The position numbers were made by a program, and so were the translations under genes. The notes beneath the pieces are model-generated. The model searched no databases. It was not told the DNA's origin and saw only the letters and a program-made list of their open reading frames with translations. 64,000 nt of DNA from Stentor coeruleus. Its lineage: Eukaryota > Ciliophora > Heterotrichea > Heterotrichida > Stentoridae. Each line of letters opens with the position of its first letter. The first letter of the stretch is position 1. Positions 8,717 through 18,616 of this stretch are shown here, piece after piece. The stretch lies in the NCBI GenBank assembly GCA_001970955.1, contig MPUH01000161.1, positions 1 through 64,000 of the forward strand, written 5' to 3'.

Positions 8717-10636
8717 CTAGAGATTATGCACTTGTCTGACAAATGTTTCAGGAATCCGAACATGGTCGATTTGGTTAATAAGTTCATCTGGCTCTTTGAC
8801 ATATACTGCCAAATGTGAAAGGCAGTCCATTATCCCACTAAGATCATATTCTAAGAGTTCTTGGCTTACAAGCTGTAAAATAGCAATACCAGTTTTAAAT
8901 AAAGTTATTTCACCAAAGTAAAAGTAAATATCCCATACACGTAAAGCTACTTCTTGGCTTAAGGTTTTTGAATATAAAGTTACAAACCATTCCATTAAAA
9001 AAATTGCCGGCTGGACTCCTTGAAGATCAAAGTGCTCTTGAAGCTCTATTATATTTTCTTTAAGTAAACCAGTGAATATTTCTTCACGTACTTGGATACC
9101 TTCTTGATCGATTTTGTAGAAAGGTAAAAGAATAGGAGATGTGATTATAGAAATAAAAATCTGAAAAGCTTGAATCAAATCTAAATTCAAAAGCAAGCAC
9201 CCAGCCACATAACTCATACCTTGTATATACCCAATATCAGCTCTATAAATGCATGCAGCTTCCAAAAGTTCCTGAAGATCTTTATTCAAAGGGCTTTCCT
9301 CACTGAAATACCCTAAATTATTAAACGTTCTAGTAATATCCAAAGAAATTATTTTCAAAGAGTTCTCAAGTATATTTTTATCCTCAACCGTTATAGCTTG
9401 TGCCTCAATCCTCTTAGCTTTTTTCAATCCTTCTTTAAAATCCTCTTCACTTACCCTATTATCATTACCTACCAATAATGCCCATATTTTCCCTCTAAAC
9501 TTTGAAGGTATCCCATTTTTAACATGTTCATTAACTTCTTTAGAAAATTTAACCATAGACCAATTCGGTATGATATTTATTTCAAATTCCCTCAAAGCTT
9601 TTTGTATACGTTTTTCTCTTTTCAACTGTTTCTTTATCATTTCATTCCTATTTTTCTCTTCATTTTCAACCTTTTGTAAATAATTTCTCTCAGCTGCAGC
9701 GACTTGTTGTCTATGTAAAAAAGTTTCGATTATGTTTTTTTTCTGCAGATTCCCAGGTCTAAATGAGCTTATCCCAGCATCGAATTTGTGTGAAAACCTG
9801 ACAAAGCTTGTTAGTTCTGAGCAATAAACATCTAGAATTTCCCCTAAATCTTCGTTTATTGTACATAAGGTTAGGGTATTGATATTTGAGAAATTACTGT
9901 TTATTAGTTGACCCATATTACCAAGACCACAGCTATAAAGGAGGTTATCTTTACCTAATAATACAGTGTGAAAACCCCCACAAACAACTTTTTTAGCTGT
10001 TATACCTTCAAGTAATATTGGATGTTCAGTACTTTGAATATCCCCAATAGAAATTTGACCGTAAACATTACTTCCAACTACATAAACATGTTCAGAAGAA
10101 GATGTAAATACTGAATGCTGAGCTCCACATGATATAGTCATTATTGGCTCCATAATGAAGATTTTCTTTGGGATGTGGATGTGTGCCCATTTATACACGT
10201 CACCGTCTAGGTTTAATGCGAAAAAATCGCAACACTCAGCATCTACTGAAGCGATTCTTGATAAAATTGTGTTCCCGCTGTCCCAACTTTTGACTTCCAT
10301 TGCTTTTGTCAAGTAAGCATGGCCTGAAGATGTACCAAAGACTTCACTGATATCGTCTTTGAATGTTCCACTTAAAACTGGCTTTAAGTTCGTTTGTACT
10401 AGTGGAGAGTTAATCCCATAGCTTGCTTTGATTATTTTTTCTGAAGTTTTCAAAAGCACTTCAGGAGGTTCTAGTAAACTATCGCCCCAGGAATATAGAC
10501 AGTTTTCACTCCAGATGTATTTGCACCGGCGATTTATGTAGAGTCCTTCATAATGGGGAATCGCTTTTAGTTCGATTGGCTCTGCAGAGTTCTTTTCGTC
10601 GCTGAGAAATCCCCAACAGTAAATCTTTTCATCCAT
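8717..10636 (-). CDS. RCC1-repeat / TBC-domain RabGAP
   Basis: The frame opens at 10708, but I start at the Met at 10636 (MDEKIYCWGF), where the first RCC1 strand begins; the 24 residues before it look like untranslated AT-rich leader. About 639 residues. The N-terminal half has RCC1-like repeats (YVVGSNVYGQISIGD, YSCGLGNMGQL). A basic coiled coil (about 310-350) leads to a TBC domain from about residue 375 (NGIPSKFRGKIWALLVG). Both catalytic fingers of TBC GTPase-activating proteins are present: ISLDITR (the IxxDxxR arginine) and YIQ (the YxQ glutamine). It should therefore be an active GAP for a Rab GTPase in vesicle traffic, with the RCC1 propeller as binding module. Ends in TAG. Confidence 0.88.
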   Translation of the reverse strand: MDEKIYCWGFLSDEKNSAEPIELKAIPHYEGLYINRRCKYIWSENCLYSWGDSLLEPPEVLLKTSEKIIKASYGINSPLVQTNLKPVLSGTFKDDISEVFGTSSGHAYLTKAMEVKSWDSGNTILSRIASVDAECCDFFALNLDGDVYKWAHIHIPKKIFIMEPIMTISCGAQHSVFTSSSEHVYVVGSNVYGQISIGDIQSTEHPILLEGITAKKVVCGGFHTVLLGKDNLLYSCGLGNMGQLINSNFSNINTLTLCTINEDLGEILDVYCSELTSFVRFSHKFDAGISSFRPGNLQKKNIIETFLHRQQVAAAERNYLQKVENEEKNRNEMIKKQLKREKRIQKALREFEINIIPNWSMVKFSKEVNEHVKNGIPSKFRGKIWALLVGNDNRVSEEDFKEGLKKAKRIEAQAITVEDKNILENSLKIISLDITRTFNNLGYFSEESPLNKDLQELLEAACIYRADIGYIQGMSYVAGCLLLNLDLIQAFQIFISIITSPILLPFYKIDQEGIQVREEIFTGLLKENIIELQEHFDLQGVQPAIFLMEWFVTLYSKTLSQEVALRVWDIYFYFGEITLFKTGIAILQLVSQELLEYDLSGIMDCLSHLAVYVKEPDELINQIDHVRIPETFVRQVHNL

Positions 10637-11845
10637 AATATGGGATGAATAGGCATCTAGTTTAAAAAGGAAAAAAATAGAAGATATATTAACGATAATA
10701 AGATGCATATGTAAACAGTTAATATAAACGAATTAAAAAAATATATCAAGATTTGAAAATTAGATATTAAAAACAAGGGTTGGTTTTGTTCCTTAAATCA
10801 AAAAAAAAATACTTGAAAGATAGAATAGATAGATTAATAACTTTGGATATATAAAAAGTGATGAAATTTAGATTTTTTATTGAGATTATCAGTACTTTTA
10901 ATGGTCAAGTGAAAATGGAAGAAATATCAAAGTATTTTAAACTTTATAATATGAATTTGATGAGTTGTTTAGAATTTTGATTAAAGGATTTGATGATTAT
11001 AGTTAAAAATAATGTATTTTTGAATAGCTTATAATGAAATACGATAAGGATAAAAAAAATGATTATAATTTTTTTGTGCCGTGCTTGAAGACTAGACTTT
11101 TTGTTTTTTAAAAGTAAAATAAAGTAATTAAGTTAGTTTTATGATAGAAATGTTAAGTTTAGATAAGATTAAAGAGATTATTTCTTGAAAGGGTTTAGTG
11201 ATTTATTGTTAGTTTGAATAAAATTGATAATATTTTAAAAGTCTAAAGTGTTAAAGTTTTGTTTTAAATAAAATTATTAGGTTTAGTTAAAAATAATAAA
11301 GATTTTAGGTTTGTTTGATAATCATGATTAGTTAAAATATTGTAGACAGATATTGAATAAAATTATAAATAAATTAGAAGTGAAGTTCAAAAATTCTTTT
11401 TAATAAAATAATCACTAGAATGTTGATAATATTTTTTTATACTAATTTTCATTTGTTGCCAATATGAAATGAAATGAAGATGCCAACTATCAATCTAACC
11501 CTTAAATTCAAATAAAACTCACTTTTTCCATTATATTTAATAGAAAATTTAAATGCTTAAAGTTTAAACCTTATTATATATAATAAAAGGAGAAAGTCTT
11601 AAATAACAACTGACAAAACATGTTTTTAATAATAGATTATATATCTTATAATAACAAAATATCATATTCATCTACAATCAAATATACTTTGTCCAAAAGA
11701 ATTTTTTTCTAAATCTTTACCAATATCGTAATCCTTATAAAATTTCTATCACATTATTACCTCTAATACATTATAAAATTAATAGAAAAGTTGCTGTGCA
11801 AACAAAGCTGAAATATCTGGTAAAAAGTACAAATTTTTAATAAAA
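10637..11845. other. divergent spacer
   Basis: No gene seen beyond the possible leader of the RCC1-TBC gene. 10740-11450 is G-rich and C-poor; 11480-11845 is C-rich and G-poor, with the switch roughly midway between two divergent genes. It probably carries both promoters. Confidence 0.55.
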
Positions 11846-12574
11846 ATGCTGGATGCTTCTGAGGATCAGCATCAATCCCATGCGAATGATATTAAAGGTG
11901 CTGTTGGACATTGCTTACTATTAACTGATATGTGCTTTTTTGTTTCAGCCACTTTGAATGCACATTTACATTATATGGAAAGCTGGGAAACAGAATGCAG
12001 CAATCATAAAGATCGTTTCTCAGTTAAGGCTTGGACCACAGTTGGATATATATTAAGGATTATATTTACTATCATGTTTATGATAAGGAAAATATCCAAT
12101 CTCTACAAGTTTATAGCCCGTAAGCATACATTTCCAAAAGTTGGGGCTTTCTACTCTCCTTTGATGTCAACTTTACTAATAAGTGTTATTGTTTATGATT
12201 TCCAAAAATGTGAAGAACTCAGCGATATTTTCACACTAAATTCTGCTAGACGACTACTTTCGTGGTATAGCATGATAATTTTAGTTGTGTTAGCTGGTTT
12301 ACTAATACTTTTTATTATAGCTTTAGCTAAAAAGAAAAATCATCGAAGTAAAGCTTATAAAGTACTATTGTTTATTTTTGGACTTGTTATCACAATTGGC
12401 AGTCTAATCGGAATAATCGCGAATTTAGAAATGGTGAAAAAGAACAAAATAACTCTTTTTTCATCATTTGACCTTTACTCTTTTGGGGTTAGTTTTATAG
12501 CTTTATTAACAACTCTTATAAGTCGTTTTAAAAAGCATGACTCGCCGAATGTCTCTGCAATATCAAGTCTTTAA
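11846..12574 (+). CDS. multi-pass membrane protein, unknown
   Basis: 242 residues with about six hydrophobic segments (for example VGYILRIIFTIMFMI, SPLMSTLLISVIVY, MIILVVLAGLLILFIIALA, LLFIFGLVITIGSLIGIIA, SFGVSFIALLTTLIS). The N-terminus is hydrophilic (MLDASEDQHQSHANDIKGAV) with no cleavable signal, so it is probably a polytopic protein inserted by its first helix. Loops are short and basic (RKISNLYKF, KKKNHRSKAYK). I do not recognise a transporter or channel family. It lies alone on the + strand after a long divergent spacer. Ends in TAA. Confidence 0.8.
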   Translation: MLDASEDQHQSHANDIKGAVGHCLLLTDMCFFVSATLNAHLHYMESWETECSNHKDRFSVKAWTTVGYILRIIFTIMFMIRKISNLYKFIARKHTFPKVGAFYSPLMSTLLISVIVYDFQKCEELSDIFTLNSARRLLSWYSMIILVVLAGLLILFIIALAKKKNHRSKAYKVLLFIFGLVITIGSLIGIIANLEMVKKNKITLFSSFDLYSFGVSFIALLTTLISRFKKHDSPNVSAISSL

Positions 12575-12924
12575 CTAAATATAAAATATAAAATAAATAA
12601 AAATCATGAAGAATCAGCAACGAAGCTTGAAAATAATAAAATCACGAATAATTAAAAATCTTAGAAAATATGGAGTATTAACAATTTTTATAAAACCTAA
12701 ATCAAAAAATCTGATTCTTGACTAAAAATTCAAGCTAAAACTGTATCAATTCATAACAAGAGTTCATAAAAAAATCAAAAAAATCATCCTAATTGCTAAT
12801 CATATTAAAAAATAAAAGCTTCAAATTTCTTTATCAACCAAACACCTTTAAAAAAAAACTATACTTCTATTTTACATATCAGCATCTAAAAAAATCCATA
12901 ATTATTATAAGTAAATATTATTAA
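12575..12924. other. convergent spacer
   Basis: No gene seen; A-rich with a C-leaning right half. Confidence 0.55.
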
Positions 12925-13920
12925 CTATTCTACCCATCTAATCCTTTTTCCATTTCTCCATTCACCTTTTTTAGTTTTCTTCCCAGGTTCCTGTAAAACA
13001 GCAATTCCATGTTGTTTTCCATCTTTCCATTGCCCATCATATATTTTCCCATTATCCCAAGTAAAAATCCCATTGCCTTCTTTTTTATCATTCACATAAT
13101 CCCCTTCATATCTTCTTCCATCAGGCCATTCAAAAACCCCTTTACCATGCATTTTACTATTTTCCCATTGACCTTTATATTCACGACCATCAGGCCATTT
13201 ATAATTCCCAATACCTTCAATTTGGTTCATATGGAAATCCCCTTTATAACATGACCCATCAGCCCAAATAAACTCCCCAGGTCCACATTTTAACCCATCC
13301 ACAAATTGTCCTTTGCAAATTGCCCCATCTTGCCACTTTTCTATACCTTTCCCATTTTGCTTTCCATTTACCCATTCACCATCATATGAATAGTTATTTT
13401 CTTTTACATGCATTTGTCCATATCCATGATACTTTCCATTAACAAAATCCCCAATATATGAATTCCCATTTCCTTGAATCATCATCCCTTTCCCATGTAT
13501 AATCCCATCTTTAAATTCCCCTTGATAATAAGTATTATCTTGTATCATATGCCCTTTACCTATAATATTTTTATTTTTCCACTCGCCTATATAATAAGTT
13601 CCGTCGTTAATTTTGATAACTTCGCCATCGACTAGTAAGTCTGATTGTTGAAAGTTGTTAAGTACAGTAAGAATGCTTTCTGGTAAGTATTTTTTTACAT
13701 CTATTGCTTCATTTGTGCTTTGGGGAGAGAGTTTTTTACTGAAAAATTTCCTTCTGGTTAGATATCCTTTGACTAAGGCTTGGATTGGTTCTTCGTTAAG
13801 ATTTGCCTTGATTTCTAATTGGATAATTTCTGTTATCTCGTTGGATTGTAAAGGCCGGTTTTCATATAAGTTAGTATTTGGTTGCTCTTCTAAGTTGGAT
13901 ACACAACTGCAGTTTCCCAT
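12925..13920 (-). CDS. MORN-repeat protein with dual-acylation N-terminus (copy 1)
   Basis: 331 residues. MGNCSC at the start is a classic N-myristoylation plus palmitoylation signal, so the protein should sit on a membrane. Residues about 45-60 (QALVKGYLTRRKFF) form an IQ-like helix that could bind calmodulin. From about residue 100 there are nine to ten MORN repeats (YQGEFKDGIIHGKGMM, YDGEWVNGKQNGKGIE, YEGDYVNDKKEGNGIF), a beta-hairpin array used in membrane and cytoskeletal junction scaffolds. A cortical or ciliary-membrane scaffold is the likely role. Its paralogue at 17382-18380 is nearly identical over the C-terminal third at DNA level but diverged in the N-terminal half. Ends in TAG. 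Confidence 0.9.
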   Translation of the reverse strand: MGNCSCVSNLEEQPNTNLYENRPLQSNEITEIIQLEIKANLNEEPIQALVKGYLTRRKFFSKKLSPQSTNEAIDVKKYLPESILTVLNNFQQSDLLVDGEVIKINDGTYYIGEWKNKNIIGKGHMIQDNTYYQGEFKDGIIHGKGMMIQGNGNSYIGDFVNGKYHGYGQMHVKENNYSYDGEWVNGKQNGKGIEKWQDGAICKGQFVDGLKCGPGEFIWADGSCYKGDFHMNQIEGIGNYKWPDGREYKGQWENSKMHGKGVFEWPDGRRYEGDYVNDKKEGNGIFTWDNGKIYDGQWKDGKQHGIAVLQEPGKKTKKGEWRNGKRIRWVE

Positions 13921-14524
13921 TTACATTTAGTGTTATTGATTTAAATTCTTAGGATAATGGGTGTTTTGTATAAGGTTGAATATGATAACGCTAGTTTTAT
14001 GGTGATTTTGATAGGTTTTTGGGTCTTTGTGAATTAAGTATTTTTGGTTGATTAAGAGGGATTATTGAAGATAAAAAAATTATGTTTTGATGCGTGGAAA
14101 TAGTGATTGTATGATTATGAATTAGGCTTTTATAAACTTTTANTTATAAATAATCTTATAGGTCTTAATAAATAATAAAGTAGTATAAAAAAATTCTGGT
14201 TATAGTCGAAACTAATTTAAAATANGGCTTTTATAAACTTTTATATATAACTAAGAAAATTAAGATTATGGTCTTAATAAATAATAAAGTAGTATAAAAA
14301 AATTCTGGTTATAGTCGAAACTAATTTAAAATATATTTCTAAAAGAAAGTTAGTTTTTTTAAACTATGTTAAAGCAATTCCTTAAATGTTAGAGATAACT
14401 GATTATATGATTTGAAGTATATATTGGGTTCTTATTTTCAGTCCTGAAGTTTCAATTGGTTAATAATCTATGGAAATTTAACTTTTGAGGTAAAGAAATT
14501 AGGATATTGAGAGAAAAGTAGAAG
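13921..14524. other. divergent spacer with two assembly joins
   Basis: No gene seen. It holds the Ns at 14143 and 14225. It is G-leaning throughout its left two thirds. Confidence 0.55.
14125..14335. repeat. duplicated contig ends around N 14143 and N 14225 (artefact)
   Basis: The 18 bases before the first N (14125-14142) recur after the second N (14226-14243). The stretch between the Ns, from GGTCTTAATAAATAATAAAG onward, recurs almost exactly after that. Two imperfect overlaps left unmerged, possibly two haplotypes, explain the pattern. Confidence 0.75.
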
Positions 14525-14734
14525 ATGGCTTGCTTAAATGGCACAGGCAATAAAAAAGGAAAATTGGTACTTGAAAAATACGAAGGTTTAAAGAAGAAAC
14601 CTATAGAATGCGGAGTTATCACACAATCAACGCTAACTATAGAAAAAATACTAATGAAAACAAAAGAAACCCCAAATCCAGTCCTTCATTATTGCAACGC
14701 AGATAAAGAAACCCTTTTACAATATCCAATATAA
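14525..14734 (+). CDS. small orphan protein
   Basis: 69 residues (MACLNGTGNKKGKLVLEKY... ending KETLLQYPI). It has balanced composition, uses CAA/GAA/AAA codons like its neighbours and stops at TAA. No domain, signal peptide or membrane segment. The size is near the limit at which a frame could be chance, but the residue mix (Lys/Glu/Thr, three Cys) is protein-like. No function proposed. Confidence 0.5.
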   Translation: MACLNGTGNKKGKLVLEKYEGLKKKPIECGVITQSTLTIEKILMKTKETPNPVLHYCNADKETLLQYPI

Positions 14735-15243
14735 AAAAATAATCAAGGAAATCATCCTTTCTTCATTTTACAAACAATTTTCTAAGATTTCATTAAAATT
14801 CTTATACTTTTCCATCAAATCTTAAAAAACTCTAATGAGCTCTTGATATATGCCAATCTTTAAAATTTCTATTAAAAAAAATACATCAAATCAAGCTTTT
14901 ATATTACCTTATACCATATAAACCCTTACTTATCATTTTATTTAACTAATTTTCAATAATATCACATCATCCTAAATATCTTCTATCATCTTATCTGAAT
15001 CCATAAATTCCTAATCTTCTATATAATCTCATCCTTTCTCATATCCAATTTATTCCCATACCTTCATTTTCTAATTCAATCAAAACTTCTCTTATCCTAA
15101 AATTTTCTATCAAAGTTAATATTTCTCCTTAACCTTTAATAGCATCAATCAAATCATAAGGTTTTTTTATACATAAAAAAGCTTATTCATAAATACTTTT
15201 TGTATTCATAATCAATATAATCCACCATAATAATTAATATCTA
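14735..15243. other. convergent spacer, C-rich throughout
   Basis: No gene seen. Unlike most spacers it is C-rich and G-poor over almost its full length. Confidence 0.55.
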
Positions 15244-16095
15244 TTATTGGATGAAGTTCTTATGCACTTTTGATGCTACATGCGCTTTAAGAGACTTTTT
15301 GGTGAATTCTTTATCGCAGGCAATACAATGAAGTTTATTCTCATCAGCAGTCTTCATAAATTTACTACCTTCAAACTCAATCATAATATTGTCTTCCTTA
15401 ACCTCATTTTTCTCCTTTTCTTTAACCTCCACCTTCACTTTCTCTACTTTAGCCTCTTCTTTTTTCCCTTTAACTTCTTCTTTTTGCCTTTTAACCTCTT
15501 CAATTTTTCCTTTAACCTCTTCTTTTTTCCCTTTAATCTCTTCTCCAGTTTTAACCTCATCTTTTACCACAAAAGTTTCTATTTTAGCTATTTTAATAGG
15601 TTCTTTAACACTTTCTTCCTTGATTTCTGATTTGTGTTCTTTAACAACTTGATTAGTATTTTGACTAGTTTTTGTCATTGAATTGTTTAATAAAATCTGC
15701 CCAGAAACAGGTTTATTACCTGAACTTCCTCCAAGGTATATATTTCCTGATATTTGAGTTTCTTGATGAGGTCTATTATTGGTCAAAGATATAGTTTTAG
15801 ATGTTGGGAGCAAAGTTAAGACTTGTTTTTCAGGTGACCTACTTCTTTTTTGTGAAAGGTTAATGACAAAGTCTTCTTCTTTTTTGACGGAAATTTTGTT
15901 ACCACAGAAGTTCTGCCCATTGAAAATCCGAATGGCTTCTGAAGCAAATACAATGTCGAGATAGTCTATACTAGCTTTTGAACCCTATGTATATAATACT
16001 TGTAACTCAACTTTACATGAACCTACTCTTTGGAACTCTTTGCGCAAAGCTTCAGCTGTTATCCCAGGAGGAAGGTTCTCGACAAGGACTTTCAT
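15244..16095 (-). CDS. RRM protein with C2H2 zinc finger, one 15-nt intron
   Basis: Begins at the ATG at 16093-16095 (MKVLVENLPPGITAEALRKE), a clear RNP2 strand and first helix of an RNA recognition motif. A 15-nt intron at 15985-15999 (GTATTATATACATAG on the coding strand) removes an in-frame TAG and leaves VELQGSKASIDYLD, the RNP1 region; the frame is kept. The spliced product is 278 residues. A Ser/Thr-rich middle is followed by a highly charged repeat segment (about residues 190-240, copies of KEEVKG, KIEEVK and KGKKEE). The end is one C2H2 finger, CIACDKEFTKKSLKAHVASK with a second His two residues on, of the type found in splicing factors. RNA binding is firm; a role in RNA processing is inferred. 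Confidence 0.85.
15985..15999 (-). other. 15-nt spliceosomal intron
   Basis: GTATTATATACATAG on the coding strand. Removal eliminates an in-frame stop and rebuilds the RNP1 strand of the RRM. Confidence 0.85.
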
Positions 16096-17014
16096 AATAT
16101 TAGATTAGATTAAGATATAAAAGAGATAATAAATTTATATTAGAAAATGGGGGAATATAGAATTGATGGAGTTTGTAGATTGTGTTAGGATGATATAGAA
16201 ATGAAGAAAGTTATAGATGTAATTGTTAATGGGGATTTTAAGATTTTAAATAATGATTGGCGCTTGATTGTAATTTTGGTCTGTTTGTGATTTAAAGGTT
16301 TAGTGTTTTGATTTTGGTGTATAGGATATTGTTTTCATAGTTTTTATATGGAAAATATATTGGATATAGGCAATTATTTAGGATAAACTGTTTTTAGTAA
16401 ATAGTGGGCTTTATTTAGATATTTTTTGAATTTTTGGATTTATTATAACAAGATGCAAGATTTTTCAAGTTTTCGTTTTGTGTATAATCACTTATATTAT
16501 ATACTTTGAATATTTATATTTTAATTTACACTTAATTTATATTTTGAATACTTCATAATTTTATTATAAACTTACTTCTAACGCAGTAAAAATACAATTT
16601 TTCTACTTAATTATAACTGCGTACCATAATTTTCCTTGTTTTTATGTAACTTTTGAAATTTATTTATTCCAAAATATTATACTAAATACGCATATTCTAC
16701 TATACAACTTNTTTATTCCAAAATATTATACTAAATACGCATATTCTACTATACAACTTCTTAAGCATATAATTAATATTATTTCTATATCTTTTATTAT
16801 ATAATCATACCTAAACTTTAGACTTAATCCTTATTAGTATTAGTTAGGAATTATCGCTTGACTTAATCCTACCAGATATAAAGATAGATCTTTTGTAATT
16901 TGAATTACTATAGCCCTTTATTAATCTCCAACAGCTTTAAGAAAAGTTTTTATCTTCATATTTTTCCATAATCAAATACAATAATAACTTTCTGGCTAAA
17001 TAACCATTATAAAA
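16096..17014. other. divergent spacer with an assembly join
   Basis: No gene seen. The left half (upstream of the RRM gene) is G-rich; the right half is C-leaning. N at 16711. Confidence 0.55.
16663..16759. repeat. duplicated contig end around N 16711 (artefact)
   Basis: A 48-base stretch (16663-16710) is repeated exactly after the N (16712-16759). Confidence 0.85.
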
Positions 17015-17341
17015 ATGTAATCAACATATAGGAACCAAAACGAGCTCAACCTCCAACAAAGAAAAGCAGCGATCGAGCAAAAACTTATCGAAACTGGAGA
17101 AAAGGAACGACTCTTAGAGTACCTAAGGCAAAAACTTGTTGAAAGCGGGTGGAAAGATGAGCTCAAAAACTATTGCAAAGGTATTTCCTAAATAGAGCTT
17201 ATCAGAAACAAAGGACTCGATAGAATCACTGTTCCAGACCTTGTTGAAGAACTAAAACCCAGAGCTCGAGCAACAGTGCCAGCAAAAGCAAAAGAAGAAC
17301 TCTTGGCGAGAATCAAAAACTTCATTGAAAACAACCCATAA
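17015..17341 (+). CDS. ENY2: ENY2/Sus1 homologue, two 15-nt introns
   Basis: Exons 17015-17016, 17032-17180 and 17196-17341. The spliced 98-residue product starts [17 protein letters not shown] and matches ENY2/Sus1 along its whole length, including [31 protein letters not shown] and [16 protein letters not shown]2 is a small helical subunit of the SAGA deubiquitinase module and of the TREX-2 mRNA export complex. Intron 1 (GTAATCAACATATAG) lies inside the start codon, AT|G. Intron 2 (GTATTTCCTAAATAG) falls in the CKE codons; without it the frame hits TAA. Length fits the family (human about 100). It lies tail to tail with the second MORN gene, only about 40 bases apart. Confidence 0.93.
17017..17031 (+). 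other. 15-nt intron splitting the start codon of ENY2
   Basis: GTAATCAACATATAG between AT and G of the initiator ATG. Unspliced, the ATG is followed at once by TAA. Confidence 0.85.
17181..17195 (+). other. 15-nt intron 2 of ENY2
   Basis: GTATTTCCTAAATAG; removal restores the CKELI motif of the family. Confidence 0.9.
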
Positions 17342-17381
17342 GTCCTTTAAATAATTGGTTAGATATCTTATAAAATTCAAC

Positions 17382-18380
17382 TTATAATTCCATCCATTTA
17401 ATTCTTTTCCCATTCCTCCATTCACCTTTTTTAGTTTTCTTTCCAGGCTCATGTAAAACAGCAATTCCATGTTGTTTTCCATCTTTCCATTGCCCATCAT
17501 ATTTTTTCCCATTATCCCAAGTAAAAATCCCATTGCCTTCTTTTTTATCATTCACATAATCCCCTTCATATCTTCTTCCATCAGGCCATTCAAAAACCCC
17601 TTTACCATGCATTTTATTGTTTTCCCATTGACCTTTATATTCACGATTATCAGGCCATTTATAATGCCCAATACCTTCAATTTGGTTCATATGGAACTCC
17701 CCTTTATAACTTGACCCATCAGCCCAGATAAACTCCCCAGGTCCGCATTTTACCCCATCGATAAATTCAGCTTTACATGTTGCCCCATCTTGCCACTTTT
17801 CTATACCGTTTCCTTGTTGTTTTCCATATTCCCAATCTCCTTCGTATTTGTAGTTGCTTTCTTTTATAAAAAACTCACCATATCCATGATACTTGCCATT
17901 TACAAAGTTCCCAATATAAAAATTCCCAGTATTATACACTAGCATACCTTTGCCATGCATAACCCCATCTTTTAGTTCTCCATGATAATAAGTGTTTTTT
18001 TGAATCATATGACCTTTTCCAGTAATTATTTGTTTTTTCCATTGACCTATATAATAAGTATCATCATCAACTTTTATTACTTCTCCATCGATTAAAGTAT
18101 CAAGTTCTTTCATAGTATCAAATACGTTAATTATGCTTTCTGGTAAGTATTTTTTAATATCTACTATTTCATTAGTACTTTGTCTTGAGGATTTTTTACT
18201 TTTGAATTTCCTTCTGGTTAAATATCCTCTAACTAGTCCTTGAGCTGCTTGTTCACAATTATTCATAGTAATTTCTATCCCTGGACATTCAATTTGCTCA
18301 TTTTCCTGCTTTAATGGCCGGTCTAATAAGTTTAAATGACCCTGTTCGTCAATGTTGTTTATACAGTAACAATTACCCAT
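17382..18380 (-). CDS. MORN-repeat protein with dual-acylation N-terminus (copy 2)
   Basis: 332 residues. MGNCYCIN gives myristoylation plus palmitoylation. An IQ-like segment (AQGLVRGYLTRRKFKSKK) lies near residue 50-65 and nine to ten MORN repeats fill the rest (YHGELKDGVMHGKGML, YKGEFHMNQIEGIGHY). It is a paralogue of 12925-13920. The C-terminal third is almost unchanged at DNA level, whereas the N-terminal half differs at many codons. A membrane-bound scaffold at the cortex or cilium is likely. Ends in TAA, against TAG in copy 1. Confidence 0.9.
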   Translation of the reverse strand: MGNCYCINNIDEQGHLNLLDRPLKQENEQIECPGIEITMNNCEQAAQGLVRGYLTRRKFKSKKSSRQSTNEIVDIKKYLPESIINVFDTMKELDTLIDGEVIKVDDDTYYIGQWKKQIITGKGHMIQKNTYYHGELKDGVMHGKGMLVYNTGNFYIGNFVNGKYHGYGEFFIKESNYKYEGDWEYGKQQGNGIEKWQDGATCKAEFIDGVKCGPGEFIWADGSSYKGEFHMNQIEGIGHYKWPDNREYKGQWENNKMHGKGVFEWPDGRRYEGDYVNDKKEGNGIFTWDNGKKYDGQWKDGKQHGIAVLHEPGKKTKKGEWRNGKRIKWMEL

Positions 18381-18616
18381 TTACTTATAAGATAAATCAT
18401 ATATCAAAACCCGAAACTTAAAATTAATAATCAGTAAAAACCTTCTTAAAACTTAAACCAAAACCCCTCCTTTTATCTCAAAAAAAAAAAACACTAAAAC
18501 TATTTCATAAAAAATCCTTTACTTATATCACATTTTTTATTTCTCTTATAATCAAGTCTTTCATTATATAATTAATAATGATATACTTAAAAAAATACCC
18601 TTGTATTCAAAGCTAA

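Noticed and set aside
13009-13254. Hydrophobic + strand frames opposite both MORN genes (also 17469-17714)
   Set aside because: They mirror the repeated MORN codons on the other strand, so their mutual similarity is a by-product of the MORN paralogy.
15280-15652. Phe/Leu/Ser-rich + strand frames opposite the RRM-zinc-finger gene
   Set aside because: They are the reverse reading of the Lys/Glu/Val repeat of the real gene.
16663-16759. Short direct repeats at 4155, 14125, 16663, 35049 and 39704 as real tandem duplications
   Set aside because: Each sits at an N with near-perfect identity, the hallmark of unmerged contig overlaps.
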